Source: Globodera rostochiensis (lineage: Eukaryota; Nematoda; Chromadorea; Rhabditida; Heteroderidae). From it: a DNA stretch of 64,000 nt. Of this stretch, positions 25,540-36,691 are shown piece by piece. How positions within the stretch are numbered: position 1 is the stretch's first letter; each line of letters opens with the position of its first letter. The translations under genes were made by a program, and so were the position numbers. The DNA lies in contig JAEVLN010000020.1 of NCBI GenBank assembly GCA_018350325.1, positions 62,001 to 126,000 of the forward strand, in the 5' to 3' direction. The notes below the pieces were generated by a model. The model saw only the letters and a program-made list of their open reading frames with translations, was not told the origin of the DNA and did not search any database.

Positions 25540-26280
25540 TAAACAAAACATTGATGTTATATTAAAAGCATGTTTGAGAAACCTTAGTAAGAATGAATCG
25601 GATTTAAAAGAAAATGTTACGGATACATCTTTCGAACATAAAATAACAACAACGATAATTCCAATAAATAAGATAATAGTTCAATAACTGTAATTTGTCA
25701 ACTATAACTATATTTTCAATATCGGCAATAACGATATTTATTTACTATTTAAATTTCAAATAACAAAAATTAAAAAAATATGTAGCAAAATAAATTAAAC
25801 ATTTTGGAAATTGCTTAGAGCCGAACGACAACAACGAAGACAAGAAAAAGGTTGAAAATAAACGATTTGAGGAAGTTGATTGTGTTAAAAGTAAAATGAC
25901 AAGAATTAAAAAAAAAGAATTATATTACAGACAATTTTTTAAAACAACAATTTCCCAAAAACAATAATTTAAAATAGTTTTAATAGGTCTTGGTACATAA
26001 ATCTTTTAAATTTAAGATCTTCAAACAAAATAAAATTTTGAACTTATTTGTCTGCTATAAACTCTCAATGAAACGCAGAGTCTATATGGATTAATACCCA
26101 GAATGATAGACAATCAAACATCCAGCTATTTAAAAGTATGAGACAAATCAAAAGATATAAGTAAAAATAAAATCAACAAAATATTTTTTAATGAATGAAA
26201 ATAAAATTATAAGAAACCGTTACATCAAAGTATACGAATTTAATCTGGAAAATTTAGGTCAGAGCCACTTTCAATGTTCC
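25540..26280. other. A-rich skew block
   Basis: A short A-rich block between two T-rich ones. I see no gene or repeat wholly inside it; the first part of repeat R4 begins at its right edge. Confidence 0.55.
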
Positions 26281-26365
26281 ACCAACAAATTGAATATTCG
26301 TTATCTTTTTAATGTTTTTTAGTTTTCGATAATTATTTTATATTGTTCTTTAAATTTCAAAGATA
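26221..26365 (+). repeat. Dispersed repeat R4, left part, copy 1
   Basis: Begins 'tacatcaaag' and includes 'agccactttcaatgttcca'. It matches 56,264-56,425 in the same orientation. The right part of the same repeat is at 27,634-27,888, on the far side of the hAT-like element. Confidence 0.7.
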
Positions 26366-26856
26366 TTTTGACCATATTGAGATTCAATTCCTGCAAATTT
26401 TAATGAGGAACTAGTTTTTTTCGTTGTTAAATAAGTGTTATTAAATTCTTACTGAACGTTATCATTATTTATCAAAGATAGTTGAGTTTACCAGTTATGT
26501 CAAGTCCTCTTGCATTTGCGTCTGTGAAGAGTAAGGCTATCGGTTTCAAATAATTTTCGGTTAACCGAATCCGATAACCGAACCGAACCTTTCGGTTTCA
26601 AACCGAACCAAACCGAAACCAAACCGAAGCTTTCGGTTTTACCGAAACCGAACCGAAATTTTCGGTTTTCCGGACCCAATGGTTGAAAACTCCATTTCCC
26701 AGACGGTTTTTAGGGGGGCATTTTTCCCTTTTTATAGCATTTGTTAAACAATTTTTCCAAAAAATGTTCGATTTTAGGAGAGCATTTTTAGTTTTTACTC
26801 CCCTTTTTGGTTAAGAATTTTCAAAATGTAAATTTGTTGCGAATTCTGCTTTAAAG

Positions 26857-26990
26857 TGGGGGGGGGGGAGGGATCTCGGCGGTGCCGATAGGCGCCGCCG
26901 AGAAAATTTTAAATTTTTGCCTCAATTTTATTACGAGATTTGCAACCAAAATTTTAAAATTCTGTGAATTTTGTTAAGAAATTTGGCTAA
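26857..26990 (+). mobile_element. G-tract plus GC-hairpin module (in element A)
   Basis: A G-tract is followed by the near-perfect hairpin GGCGGTGCC-GATA-GGCGCCGCC (26,878-26,899), then 'gagaaaatttta' and 'gagatttgcaaccaaaatt'. The same order of sequences occurs in element C, and a decayed version at 50.8 kb, although the elements have different termini. Confidence 0.8.
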
Positions 26991-27189
26991 TAATTACCAA
27001 TCTTACTAAACAAAACCTCAACATGTGACAAAGTTAGGAATGTTATAAATAATCGGTGAGCTATCCAACCAAAAATTCAATTTCATAAATTCAGTTCAAA
27101 AATATTTTTTAAAAAAATTTAAAAAGTGTTTGGAGAAATTGATACTCCTCCAAAGAAACTCACCGAAAGTAATAAGAAATCATTTACCT

Positions 27190-27255
27190 CATCGGGGCTC
27201 GAACCACCAGACAAAACAATCACGCTACCACAACTCACCACTACACCACCATTCA
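27190..27255 (-). other. tRNA-like stretch with box A and box B
   Basis: Read on the minus strand, TGGTGTAGTGG (27,238-27,248) fits the RNA polymerase III box A and GGTTCGAGCCC (27,195-27,205) fits box B, with spacing typical of a tRNA gene. I could not pair a full acceptor stem, D-arm and T-arm, so I do not call a functional tRNA. A tRNA-derived (SINE-like) insertion carried inside the hAT-like element, or a decayed tRNA, are both possible. Confidence 0.4.
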
Positions 27256-27633
27256 GACGAATAAAATATACACAAAAAAAAGGGTAAAATAAGCCACAAT
27301 TTAAAATGTATTAATCAAAAATTCAAATTACTAAAACAGAAAGTCATATTTATTGTCGTTTATTAGAACCGAACCGAACCTTTCGGTTTCAAACCGAAGC
27401 GAACCGAAACCGGTAACCGAATCGAAGCTTTCGGTTAACCGAACCGATAACCGAAAACCGACCCGAGGCTTTCGGTTAACCGAAGCGGTAACCGAAAACC
27501 GAACCGAAAAAATGTCGGTTTTCGGTCTCGGTTCGGTTCGGTTTGAAACCGACAGCCTTAGTGAAGAGAGTAATCAACTCCATATTATTTATTGTGAATA
27601 AATAATTTGTATTATTTAGATCATTTAATCAAT

Positions 27634-27888
27634 ACATACTGTACATTTCATAAAATCATAAAGTGTTGTGTCACTTTAGTGTTCCATTGCAGCCACGGGC
27701 TATGGATTTTGTGAAGTAATTATAATTTTGTGCATTGTTGTTATGTTGTTTTTTTATTTAACAAATATTTTTTATGTGTTTTTTATTTGCATTTTATGCT
27801 GTAAAATGTTTGCTACTTTTGTTATTTTTTTAGAGAATACTTACATACAAACAGATATCCTTAATTTTGTCTTTATGCCTTATTTTAA
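27634..27888 (+). repeat. Dispersed repeat R4, right part, copy 1
   Basis: Includes 'catttcataaaatcataaag', 'gcagccacgggctatgg' and 'gtaattataattttgtgcat'. It matches 56,564-56,806 in the same orientation. The frame at 27,728-28,084 overlaps it and is not conserved in the partner, which has indels. Confidence 0.75.
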
Positions 27889-28479
27889 GCATGCATTCAA
27901 TTTTTTAAATTCTCAAGATTTTAGTATTGTTTTAGAATCAGTTCATAATTATATTACTTTGGATTTAACGACCAATTGCGATTTCATCTTTGGTGGGCCA
28001 TCGCCCATCCACAATTTGACCACAAATGGGGCCACAGATTTTGTTGCCATTTTTCGCTCAAAATTTTTAAATAACCACATATAATTTTTGATATATCAAT
28101 GTTGTTGGACTAATTGTTCAGATGGGATAGTCTTAAAGAATCAGTATTTTGAATTGCCTAATTCGATCACACGGTAGTAATAAAAAAAAATCTTCTTTTA
28201 AAAAAAATAGAAATTCAAAAAATTTTTAAAAAAGCAAAAATAAAAAAATGTTATATTTTTTTAATAATAAATTTTATTTTTTATGCTAAATTTAGTTAGT
28301 TAATTTATGTAATTTATAAATTGTTTATGATTTAATTATTTAATAAATTGGTTAAAATTTTTTAACAATTATCCGGCTTATCAAATTTTACGTTTTTATT
28401 ATTATTTCTCTCATTTTATTTTGGTGTTGACATTTTTACTTATTTGTGTTGTTTCTGTTTTATTACAAATTCCATCGCC

Positions 28480-28590
28480 TTGCTGCAACCGCGTCGTGTC
28501 CTCCCTACTGATATCGATCAGCCACCAGGAATTGCCGTATAAAAACTCTATCGTTGTCGTCGGCCTTTTTCTAATAAAGTGTCGAGCGTG
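28480..28590. other. GC-rich islet open on both strands
   Basis: About 100 bp of strongly GC-richer DNA after a long AG-free pyrimidine-rich stretch on +. On + a frame ends QPRRVLPTDIDQPPGIAV then stop. On - a frame is flanked by 'cgacactttattag' and 'gtaata' and includes IEFLYGNSWWLIDISRED. Either could be an exon. No family is recognised. Confidence 0.2.
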
Positions 28591-29422
28591 TTAATTATAG
28601 GATTATACTATATTAATATTTAAACAATATACATATATATTTTTTAAATTTATTTACAGACGTAATTTTTGTTACTTTTTTAGTTTTATTTGTTTAAAAT
28701 AATTTTGAAATATTCTTTTTTGTTACAGGTAAGCGATGTTAATAATCCACATATGCTTTCTCTGTAATGCTAATTTGAATATCTGCTTGTATTTTTTGTC
28801 TCGGAGTTAACGAACACGATGCGTTTTATTTTATTATAATTTACGTTGTTTGGTTTTTTTTACATCAATAAATAAATTTGTTAGGGTTTTCACCCATTTT
28901 ACATCTAAAAATATTAATTAATAAAATTATGAACGTAGAATGCGAAAGTTATTATTAATTTGGCGAATTTTCCGTTATTGTGATCTTTATATTTTGTTTT
29001 CTGTCACTCTCTTGGTTGTGAACGAATTTTGGTATCGAAGGATTAATTATTGACTTAATGTTTTGTTTTCGAAGTTAATTTTTTATTTTTTAAGTTGCAC
29101 TTTAAAGCCATTTATGTGAGGCGTAAATGTTTTACTCAAAAATGGAAATAAAAGACAAAATTGATTTGTCAGTAATGCCTTTTTGATCACGGACATGATT
29201 TGGTTTCATTCTTAGTGGTTTGGCTGATTTTCCCACATTACGATAAAAGAGTTTTTGTTAAATAAATTTCAAAATTATTTTATTTAATGTTTTATTTTTA
29301 GCTCCATTTCGGATCGGATGCGTATTTGTAAATAAATTATTCATAAATGTTGCTTTTTGTTTTTTTAAACATTTTATGTAACTCGCAACGCAGTAAATTA
29401 AGAAATTAAGATAAATGTAATG

Positions 29423-30186
29423 TGTTTATTAGTGGGTTGTTGAATTGTTTTGGTGTTAACTATTTTTTGGTGCTATTTTTTAACCTTCTTTTATTTACTT
29501 TTATATTAAAATATGCAGTTAAGTTTTATTTTATTATGCTATACATTTTAGACGCATGCAATTGGATTCATTGAGGTGATTTATAGATTATCAATTCTTC
29601 GTTTCATTTTTCCTATTTTAAAATATTCAATCATTTTTTCATTTATTATTAATGTTAAACACTGTTTATCAACCATCTTATTATATTTTTTTATCAAAAA
29701 TAATATTTATTTAAAAATTAAAATAAATTACAGATTTTAAATTATATATAATATTTTGCTTCATTATTGCACTCAACGCGGCAATACTCAATGATTATGT
29801 AGGTTATGGTGGGCGCTCACCCAATTTCTTCATTTCATCTTCTTGAGTTTCGAGACTTCAAGATCGCGGATCCCCAAAGATTTCTTTGGAGGGAAATAGG
29901 CATTTCTTGATTGGTAAATTTTTGCAATATAACCGCTTTTTGATATTTGCTGTTTGTGTTGAATATAAATATATAAAATTTGACTTAATTGCTAACATTA
30001 AATCAAATGTTTAAAATGAATATAAAAATTAAGGTTATGGCATAAATGGTAAGGTGTCACCGCGCTTGGAGGCTATTTAGATCAGCAATTATTCCTTATA
30101 TTTACTTATATCACATTAGAATTAAAATTAAATTTGATTGATAAGACAATACGTTACATAATTTATTTTGGTAATAAAAAATTTTT
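29423..30186 (+). repeat. Dispersed repeat R5, copy 1 (about 760 bp)
   Basis: Starts 'tgtttattagtgggttgttg' and ends near 'ttattttggtaataaaaa'. It is colinear with 54,181-54,956, with indels and substitutions throughout, and its first 67 bp also occur inverted at 59,000-59,066. GC-richer stretches ('caacgcggcaatactca', 'cttcaagatcgcggatcccc', 'gcttggaggctatttagatc') are shared. I found no inverted termini or target duplication. Confidence 0.8.
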
Positions 30187-30613
30187 ATGAAAAACAAATC
30201 AAGTTTAAAAAGAATATATTAATTATAATAATACATTTCTTCCTTCAAATGGCTGCATTTTCAATTCTTGTCATTTGAATCAAGAATTTATTTATTATTA
30301 TACTAATTTTTTTGTTTTGTTATTTATTTTTGTTCTTAATTTAATATTTGATTTTTCGTTTGTATCTAGTTTCGCTTCGTTCATTTATTACAGCTGCCTC
30401 AAATTAGCTTTTCCCATTCCTTAATATTTTTTAAAAATTACATTCTTGCAATTCTTTCTTCATCTACTTTATTTCAGTTGATAAAATTACTTAATATCAA
30501 GGCATAAAATAGATTTAAATATTTTTAGTTAATTCAACATTTCATGTTTAAAATGTATAATTTTTGATTGTTCAGTTCATGTTTTATATAAACATCCATA
30601 AGTGCTCGTACAG

Positions 30614-30707
30614 GATGATGTTTAACTCTGCGCTCATCATCTGCCAATATGACATTGCCCCGAGATTGAAAGTTAGCGTAATGCACTGTTATTTGTTATT
30701 TCAATAA
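30614..30707 (+). other. Islet with short ATG frame after acceptor-like site
   Basis: 'gtgctcgtacag' precedes ATGATG and 30 codons (starting MMFNSALIICQYDIAPRLKV) to TAA. The first 65 bp are GC-richer than the flanks. No donor and no family can be named. Confidence 0.18.
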
Positions 30708-30977
30708 TGAAACTCTGGTTTTAATTATTGGCATTTTATTTCATTGCTGGTACTTTATGTAGAATATGTTGTCATTTTTTCTACTTTTCAATATTTATTG
30801 CTTATGTAGTTTTTTATTTCCTATATTTGCTGTAGTATATATAATTTTTGCTGTTTCGCCTGCTATTCTGAGGCCAACATTTTCCATGAGACTAATTACA
30901 TAAGCATACACCAGTTATAATCGGAATTTTTAACTTCATTCTCTGCTCCTTTATTTTTGCAATAATATATTAAAATA

Positions 30978-31127
30978 GGGTAAAATTAATTATAATTCGT
31001 TTATATAATGTATTTAATTATAATTCGTTTATATAATGTATTTTATTTCCAACATTTAAATTTTAAATTTATTAATTTTGTACTTAAAATTGAAAATATT
31101 CAAACATGTATTGTGCGATTTTAAATT
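30978..31127 (+). repeat. Dispersed repeat R6, copy 1
   Basis: Matches 60,497-60,599 in the same orientation ('ggtaaaattaattataat', 'tttatttccaacatttaaat', 'gaaaatattcaaacat', 'gcgattttaaatt'). This copy has an extra tandem duplication of about 30 bp ('taattcgtttatataatgta'). Confidence 0.7.
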
Positions 31128-31593
31128 ATTACCTGCAATTTTTGCTTGAATTTTAATTTGTTATTATATAAATAATTTAATTAACAAATCAACATTTGTT
31201 TTTATTAAAACGAAAAATTAATGAAATTTATTGTTATTTTTTTATTTTTGAAAATAGATTTTTTGTTGTTGCTATTCTTAAAGAAAACTAAAATTAGTTG
31301 CGCTGTTAATTAAATTGCGGTTCCCCTGAACAGAGAATGCAATCTAGTTCAGTTAATTTTAAAATTTTTTAGTTTCAATATAATTTTTATGGTAAGTGCG
31401 TCTGCGTCTCCTCTAAACATTTCTTGTTTGAAATGTATAATTGCACCTTTATTTTTGCAATAATTTTAAATGTAATTATTTTATTTGAAGCCTAATTTAT
31501 AATTCTGCGTCCACAAACGTTACATTAATAAAAATAAAAGTTATTAAATTTGGATTTTTTTATAATTTAGCTAATACACCGTAAAACGTTTAG

Positions 31594-31645
31594 CCTCATT
31601 AATGTGCACTGCCCCCGTGAATGTCTTGATCGTTGCAGATATTGA
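31594..31645 (+). other. Short Cys-containing open islet
   Basis: 'taaaacgtttag' precedes 16 open codons containing HCPRECLDRC, then TGA. Four spaced cysteines are notable, but the stretch is too short for a domain call. Confidence 0.12.
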
Positions 31646-31907
31646 TTCGGCTCTTCTCTTTGCATTTCTTTTTTATTTTCAGCAAATAATTGTGTTTAGA
31701 ATCATAATATTTTTAAATGGGATGTATTATATTTTTTCACAGAGAAGGATTAAATAACTTAAAATTAAAATAGTGCAAACCAAAAAACTTATCAAATAAA
31801 TTAATAGCGCGTCGTTACTATATTTACAAAACATTATTTAGGCCATTAGAACATGTGTGCATTTTTCTATATGCTTTATAACTTTAAATTATACTTATTT
31901 TTTATAA

Positions 31908-32045
31908 CCTTTATTTATTTTTGTATTCACAACTCGAAAAACAAATCTTCTAATTGGTTTTATTAATGTTAAATTATTTTATAAACCAAAATACTTCGTG
32001 AGCGTCTTCCAACATGCTTCAATGATTCTCGAATCATTTGGTTGA
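31908..32045 (+). other. Open frame without ATG (45 codons)
   Basis: Stop-to-stop frame whose 3' half is GC-richer (KYFVSVFQHASMILESFG) and ends in TGA. There is no acceptor at the composition change. Possibly part of an exon; possibly chance. Confidence 0.12.
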
Positions 32046-32292
32046 TATTTAATGTTTAATCTTGCCCGAGCAACGAATAATGGCTAAATCGGCTTTATGG
32101 CCCTGCGTTGCGTCTGCGTTTTATTAAAAATTTCCTTTTGAATTTAAATATTTAGTCATAAATTATAAACACTGACAGATCTATGTTTTAGCAAAATTAA
32201 ATTTACCAGTTAAAAGAAGGATTAGGACAATAGTTCAAAAATAAAATGATATTGTATCAAGAAATTTCTTAGGGATTAACCGCACTTAATCA

Positions 32293-32457
32293 ATGAATGG
32301 AAACAAAAGTATAATTAATTTTCAAGAAACACCCAGCATCCAAAAGAAGCTTTTGGAGTCAATCAATCAGCATCTCCCTATCTCTCTCAAAAAAAGTTCA
32401 ACGGTTGTTGTTGGAGTTCTCACACCGCTCCTTATTATTCAATTTCTTTTAAACTAA
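32293..32457 (+). CDS. Possible 54-aa protein with C-terminal hydrophobic segment
   Basis: ATG-initiated frame of 54 codons ending in TAA. The N-terminal two thirds are polar (NFQETPSIQKKLLESINQ, then SLKKSS) and the last 20 residues are hydrophobic (TVVVGVLTPLLIIQFLL), the layout of a small tail-anchored protein. Codon use is mixed and the composition differs from the Phe/Ile/Lys-rich translations typical of this DNA. A second + frame is also open across the core, and no promoter or neighbouring exon can be identified. I do not recognise a family. It could equally be an exon fragment or a chance frame. Confidence 0.25.
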   Translation: MNGNKSIINFQETPSIQKKLLESINQHLPISLKKSSTVVVGVLTPLLIIQFLLN

Positions 32458-32672
32458 ATTAAAAATCCTTTTAAAATGTGTTAGTGCCTTTCATTGTAAT
32501 TGGTTTAACTGTCCATCAAATTGTTTGCTTTTTTGTTTTTATTTTGCTAAATTTGATTATCATTAGAATTTGCTTAACTTTGCTTTATAATTTATTTTCC
32601 AAGTGCCCTTTTTTGATAAATTATTATTTTGAAAAATTACTAATTTTTTCATATTTTCAAATTATATATTGA

Positions 32673-32798
32673 ATTCAAATTAATTATTATTATTTAAGCA
32701 AAAGATTCGGTGTCCAGTTCATTTTGCTCATTGGGTTTGGCTATGCAATAAATCGTCCATTGCCTCCTTTATCTTTTTTGAAGCCCTCGCTTGCTTAA
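32673..32798 (+). other. Open islet downstream of small frames
   Basis: A 41-codon + frame whose GC-richer part reads FGVQFILLIGFGYAINRPLP and ends in TAA. It continues, after a TGA, the frame of the hydrophobic 64-codon stretch at 32,478-32,672. Read together they would look like a membrane protein broken by a stop, but the upstream part is mostly low-complexity AT DNA. Unrecognised. Confidence 0.12.
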
Positions 32799-33161
32799 CT
32801 TATTTCTATACTTAGAATGTGGTAGCCCGCGTTGTTCTTTCGCGTTTATATATTTTAATATATTATTATTGTTTATCTTTAGTTATATTGTTTTGTTTAA
32901 TGTTTTTATTTATGCCACCATTTTGAATATCCTTTCGCCATCTAACCCAAGATTAAGCAGTATTTAGTCCGGCAATCATTATCACTTTGTATGCATAATC
33001 CATTTTTTAATGAATTTTTATTAAATATTGTTGGGTTGTAAAATAAATTTGTATTTCTATTAAGTATAATTTTTTCCAGGATTTGTAATTATTTTATATA
33101 TTAAAATATATCTGATTTAGTAAACAAAATTTTTATTATATTGTAAGTAATTTATTCATGT

Positions 33162-33434
33162 ATGAATGCTGTTCCTTATTTTTTTCGCAGAAATTTTTTA
33201 AATTATTATTTTCAAAACAGATCTCATTTTAGTTTATTTACCTCATTTGATGCTGTAGCTGAATACGAGGGTTATCATTTCCACTTATCTTTATTAATTC
33301 ATATAAAAAAATTATTATACTGCTTTTTAGCATTATTCAAATTAAATCGTCATCCGTTTTTTAAAAATCTCCATTGTTTGGTTGGGGCGTGTACGATTCC
33401 AAATGCACTAAGCATGCGAGCGAATTACTTCTAA
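33162..33434 (+). CDS. Possible 90-aa frame, unknown product
   Basis: ATG-initiated frame of 90 codons, among the longer frames not explained by a repeat. Two sections have balanced composition (FTSFDAVAEYEGYHFHL at about residues 26-42 and LHCLVGACTIPNALSMRANY near the C-terminus). They are separated by a Lys/Leu-rich hydrophobic stretch. An acceptor-like 'ttatttttttcgcag' lies inside the first codons, so the ATG may be intronic and the coding part an exon beginning near 33,191. No domain is recognised. Confidence 0.2.
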   Translation: MNAVPYFFRRNFLNYYFQNRSHFSLFTSFDAVAEYEGYHFHLSLLIHIKKLLYCFLALFKLNRHPFFKNLHCLVGACTIPNALSMRANYF

Positions 33435-33639
33435 TTAATTTAAAATTTTTGTATTTTATTGAATAATTTAATTTTAAATTTATATATTAGTTTGGCGTAT
33501 CATATTTAGGAAAAAAAAAATATTATAAAAAGTCAATATGAACTTTATAATACGCCAGTTTACATTTTTCAGCATGTTCGTTCGCTTCGATATATAACGC
33601 ACGAGGATTTAATTTTTTTCAATTGTTGAATTTGTTATT

Positions 33640-34380
33640 TTATTTATTTAAATCAAAATACTCATTAATAGTTTGTTAATAATAAAAAAATATATAATAT
33701 AATACTAATTAGCTTGGATGGATTGATATAAGTTATAAATTCAAAAATTGTAAACTATTTTATTAAAATAAAGAAAATTTAATGCGTTTGCAATAATTAA
33801 CTTTCTTAATATATTTATAGCAAACAAATTAGAAAAAATTATTCAACATTAGAATTATACAATTATACTAAAGATACCAGTGATAATAGTAAGTAATTAA
33901 CAATTAAGAAAAGAGTTAAACTTAAATACATTACACAAAAAGGTGTCAAATCATTAATTTATTTATATTGGTGGCAAAATAAAAATTAAAATCATTCTTT
34001 AATTTAATATTAATAATTATTTGTTAATTGCCTTTATAATCTCAAATTAATTACACGAGCGAGAAACTTGGAGGCCAGTATCTGGCGGCGCACTCTTTCC
34101 CGGATTTATAACTTGATAAAAAGTATAAGTAATTAAAATTCTTCGCCGGGGATTTTATGTTTTAAAAAATAACTTTATTATAAACAAAAATAAAAAGGAA
34201 AAAAAAATATTAAGTAAATAACCAACTTTGTTTACAAAACAGGTATGATTTTTGAAAAAGAAAAATTAAAAAGATGAAAAGTTTTTAAAAGATTTATGTA
34301 ATTAATTTAAACTAGAAATGGAAATTAAAGTCAATGAACGAATAAATATAATTATAGGTGCAAATAACTCTTAATAGAAT
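33640..34380. other. A-rich skew block with one islet
   Basis: A-rich on +. It contains one GC-richer islet (about 34,050-34,160) in which two + frames and two - frames are open, so no strand can be chosen. Nothing else is supported. Confidence 0.55.
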
Positions 34381-34932
34381 AATTTTATTGCGTGTTCTTA
34401 AATTTTTTAAATTGAAAAAAAAATTGTTGCTATTCATGTTCAATATTATAAAATTCTCAGAGGCGCCTGTCGCCCCGTTATTTCTCGCATCATTGGTTCT
34501 GGGATTTCAAAATTTTAGTTGTAGTTGATGTTTAATTTTAAATGTTATTTGAATATTTGATACTTTATGCGTCCCAGACAAATTAAATTGCTCAATTTCT
34601 TCTTTTCTATATCTAATGTTGTCTTTATATCTTTTATGTTTTCTATTTTTAGGTGAGTATTATAGATATTTTGTCATCCATTATGCTTTATTGAATTTAC
34701 ATTTAATTATCTAATTGTTAATTGTTTACTCGATTCCGTCCCTGAACGCTGCACCATTTCGAACACATAAAATAAAATTTAATATTTAATGTTTAGCCAT
34801 TTTTATAGTATTTATCAAATTTATTTTACATCCACTTCATAGCATAGCTATTTCTAATTTTGTCACAATAGATTTAATTATAGAATGTCAAATTTAAATT
34901 TATATACTATTTGATTATATACTATTTGGCAA

Positions 34933-34966
34933 CATTAATATTTTAGGCGTTCTATATTTAATGTGA
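34933..34966 (+). repeat. Dispersed repeat R9, copy 2
   Basis: Partner of 4,690-4,723 in the same orientation. Confidence 0.4.
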
Positions 34967-35077
34967 GCTTATTTATTTTTATTATATAGTTAAAAATTAT
35001 ACTATTTAACATTTCACATTTAATTAGTTGGCTCTGATTAAACAGTTAATGTGTTATTATGGTATTAGCATTTCCAG

Positions 35078-35210
35078 ATGAATAACCGCGCACAGGCTTT
35101 CGTTGTTTCGTGCGTTATAGGACACTTGCTGATGTCGCTTCCGCTGTTAGAACCAGCGTTGTTCTAGCGACTTGCAGCCAGCCCTGATTGTTGTTACGCG
35201 CAACATCTTA
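35078..35210 (+). other. GC-rich islet, possible exon starting at ATG
   Basis: 'attagcatttccag' is followed directly by ATG and 29 codons (MNNRAQAFVVSCVIGHLLMS then LPLLEPALF) to TAG at 35,165-35,167. The encoded peptide is hydrophobic and could form one membrane helix. GC-rich sequence continues to about 35,210 without an obvious donor. Unrecognised. Confidence 0.22.
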
Positions 35211-36691
35211 AACATTCTTAATATTATTTCACATTAGTTTGATATTAATAATTTTGTTGTATCGGCTTTTGTAAAACCGTGTTATTTTTGTCATTTAATT
35301 GGTTTTAAACAAAAGTTGTTTTTCATGTAACAGTGACAATTCGATTTGAGAAACCATGTTGCAAGTCAGTGAAACGCGGTTTTATCATGTTTTTTTGAAT
35401 ATACGTTTTCTATTTATATAATAATACTATTGCTGAGCTTAGATAGCTGTGCTCATAGTGAGCATATTTGAATTTGGGATTTTTTATTTATATACAGATA
35501 TTTAAATATTGCATTTTCTTTGTTTTATTCATTTGACGAATGATAATTAACAAAAAATTAATATTTATCCTTTATTTTGGAATTGGCGGATTCCATCACC
35601 TTTTATAATATTCTTGTTATTTTTGTAATATGCCACAATTAAAATAAAATAATCATTTTTCCAGTTGTTTTATTTTAGCAAGTCTTAATCCTTGCATCTT
35701 ATTATTAAATAAAACAAAAAAACTTGTTTTAAAATGCTTTTTCGCAAAAAAAAAAACTAACATCGTAAGTTCGCATTCAACTCCCGATCAAAGCAATAAA
35801 AACCATAATTTCTATTTTTCGTTATTTATCCAGTATTATTTAAATATTAACTTTTTGTAGTTTAAGATTGTTATGCATTTTGGGATGTTGGTTGATTTTA
35901 TATGATTAAAATAGATATGTTTTCCAGCAACTTTAATAAATAAAATGATTTTTACAAAGATTTTACAGGTTTAAATCAAGACAATGCACAAACCTTTTTA
36001 ACAACAAAATGTGTATTAAGTCTTTTTGTGCCTAGAATTTGTATGTCACCATTGTTTATTTTTGTCATTTGATGTTTGTTGAATATTATATATTTTTTGC
36101 GTTAAAAAAAATTAAGCAGAAATATCATTAAATAATAGTATTAAATTTGGTATGAATCTTTAGGTCCAATTAATTTAGTTAAGATTTTATGTTTGATATT
36201 GTTTTTATTAAAATAAGTAAAATAAATATTTTTGATGGTGAACACGAAAATTTTTAAATCAATTTTAATCATAGGCAAAACCATTGATCAACAAATTATG
36301 ATGCAAAAATAATTGTTTTTCAAGATTTTCTGATGAAAGGGAAAAGTAAAATAATCGTTAACAAATTTTTGGATGAGCAAGGGTGCCAATTTGCCCTATT
36401 TTTATGGCAAATGCCACAATTTTGCCATATTTAGAATTTTGTGTTATTTTTTTTAATATTATCACCATAATCTATATTTTTTATTATATTGTTCTTTTGT
36501 TTTTAATCATTTTTAATAATATTTATGCATTAACTTCAAAATGTAAGTGGTGCTTTTATTCAGATTTGATGAATTAATCATTTCTGAGCTTAAAATCAGT
36601 AATTTTATCCCAAGTTTTAGGATATTTTATCAATGAAAAACTTGGTCATTTCAATTAATATTTCTACAATTATATTTTTTGCGATTTAGAT

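Larger units (their letters stand above)
18310..25540. other. T-rich skew block
   Basis: About 7.2 kb of T-rich + strand. It contains GC-richer islets near 18.49, 21.02, 21.25, 22.23, 22.5, 22.63, 23.42, 24.96 and 25.06 kb, the last overlapping repeat R2. Several are preceded by acceptor-like T-run plus AG on the + strand. The 22,008-22,481 frame is Phe/Ile-rich and mostly AT sequence; only its middle (about 22,215-22,310, ending 'gatgtcag|gtattg') looks different. No complete gene is supported. Confidence 0.6.
26532..27560. mobile_element. hAT-like non-autonomous element A (1,029 bp)
   Basis: A perfect 8-bp target duplication GTGAAGAG lies at 26,524-26,531 and 27,561-27,568. Terminal inverted repeats read TAAGGCTRTCGGTTTCAAA inward from both ends with one mismatch. 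Both ends carry dense subterminal copies of AACCGAACCGAA-type motifs in both orientations. Eight-bp duplications with short inverted repeats are the hAT hallmark. The interior has a G-tract, a GC hairpin and a tRNA-like stretch but no transposase, so the element would need a partner in trans. The frame at 27,353-27,601 is the subterminal repeat read as protein and is not a gene. Confidence 0.88.
26280..33640. other. T-rich skew block
   Basis: About 7.4 kb, T-rich apart from the hAT-like element at its left end and short mixed stretches near 28.2, 31.75 and 32.2 kb. It carries R4, R5 and R6 copies and several islets with short open frames (28.49, 30.61, 31.59, 31.98, 32.3, 32.7 and 33.25 kb). 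It is the part of the window with the densest coding-like stretches, but no gene could be assembled. Confidence 0.6.

Noticed and set aside
27353..27601. 82-codon + frame
   Set aside because: Translation of the AACCGAACCGAA subterminal repeats at the right end of hAT-like element A.
27728..28084. 118-codon + frame
   Set aside because: Overlaps dispersed repeat R4; the homologous copy at 56.6 kb has several indels and stops.
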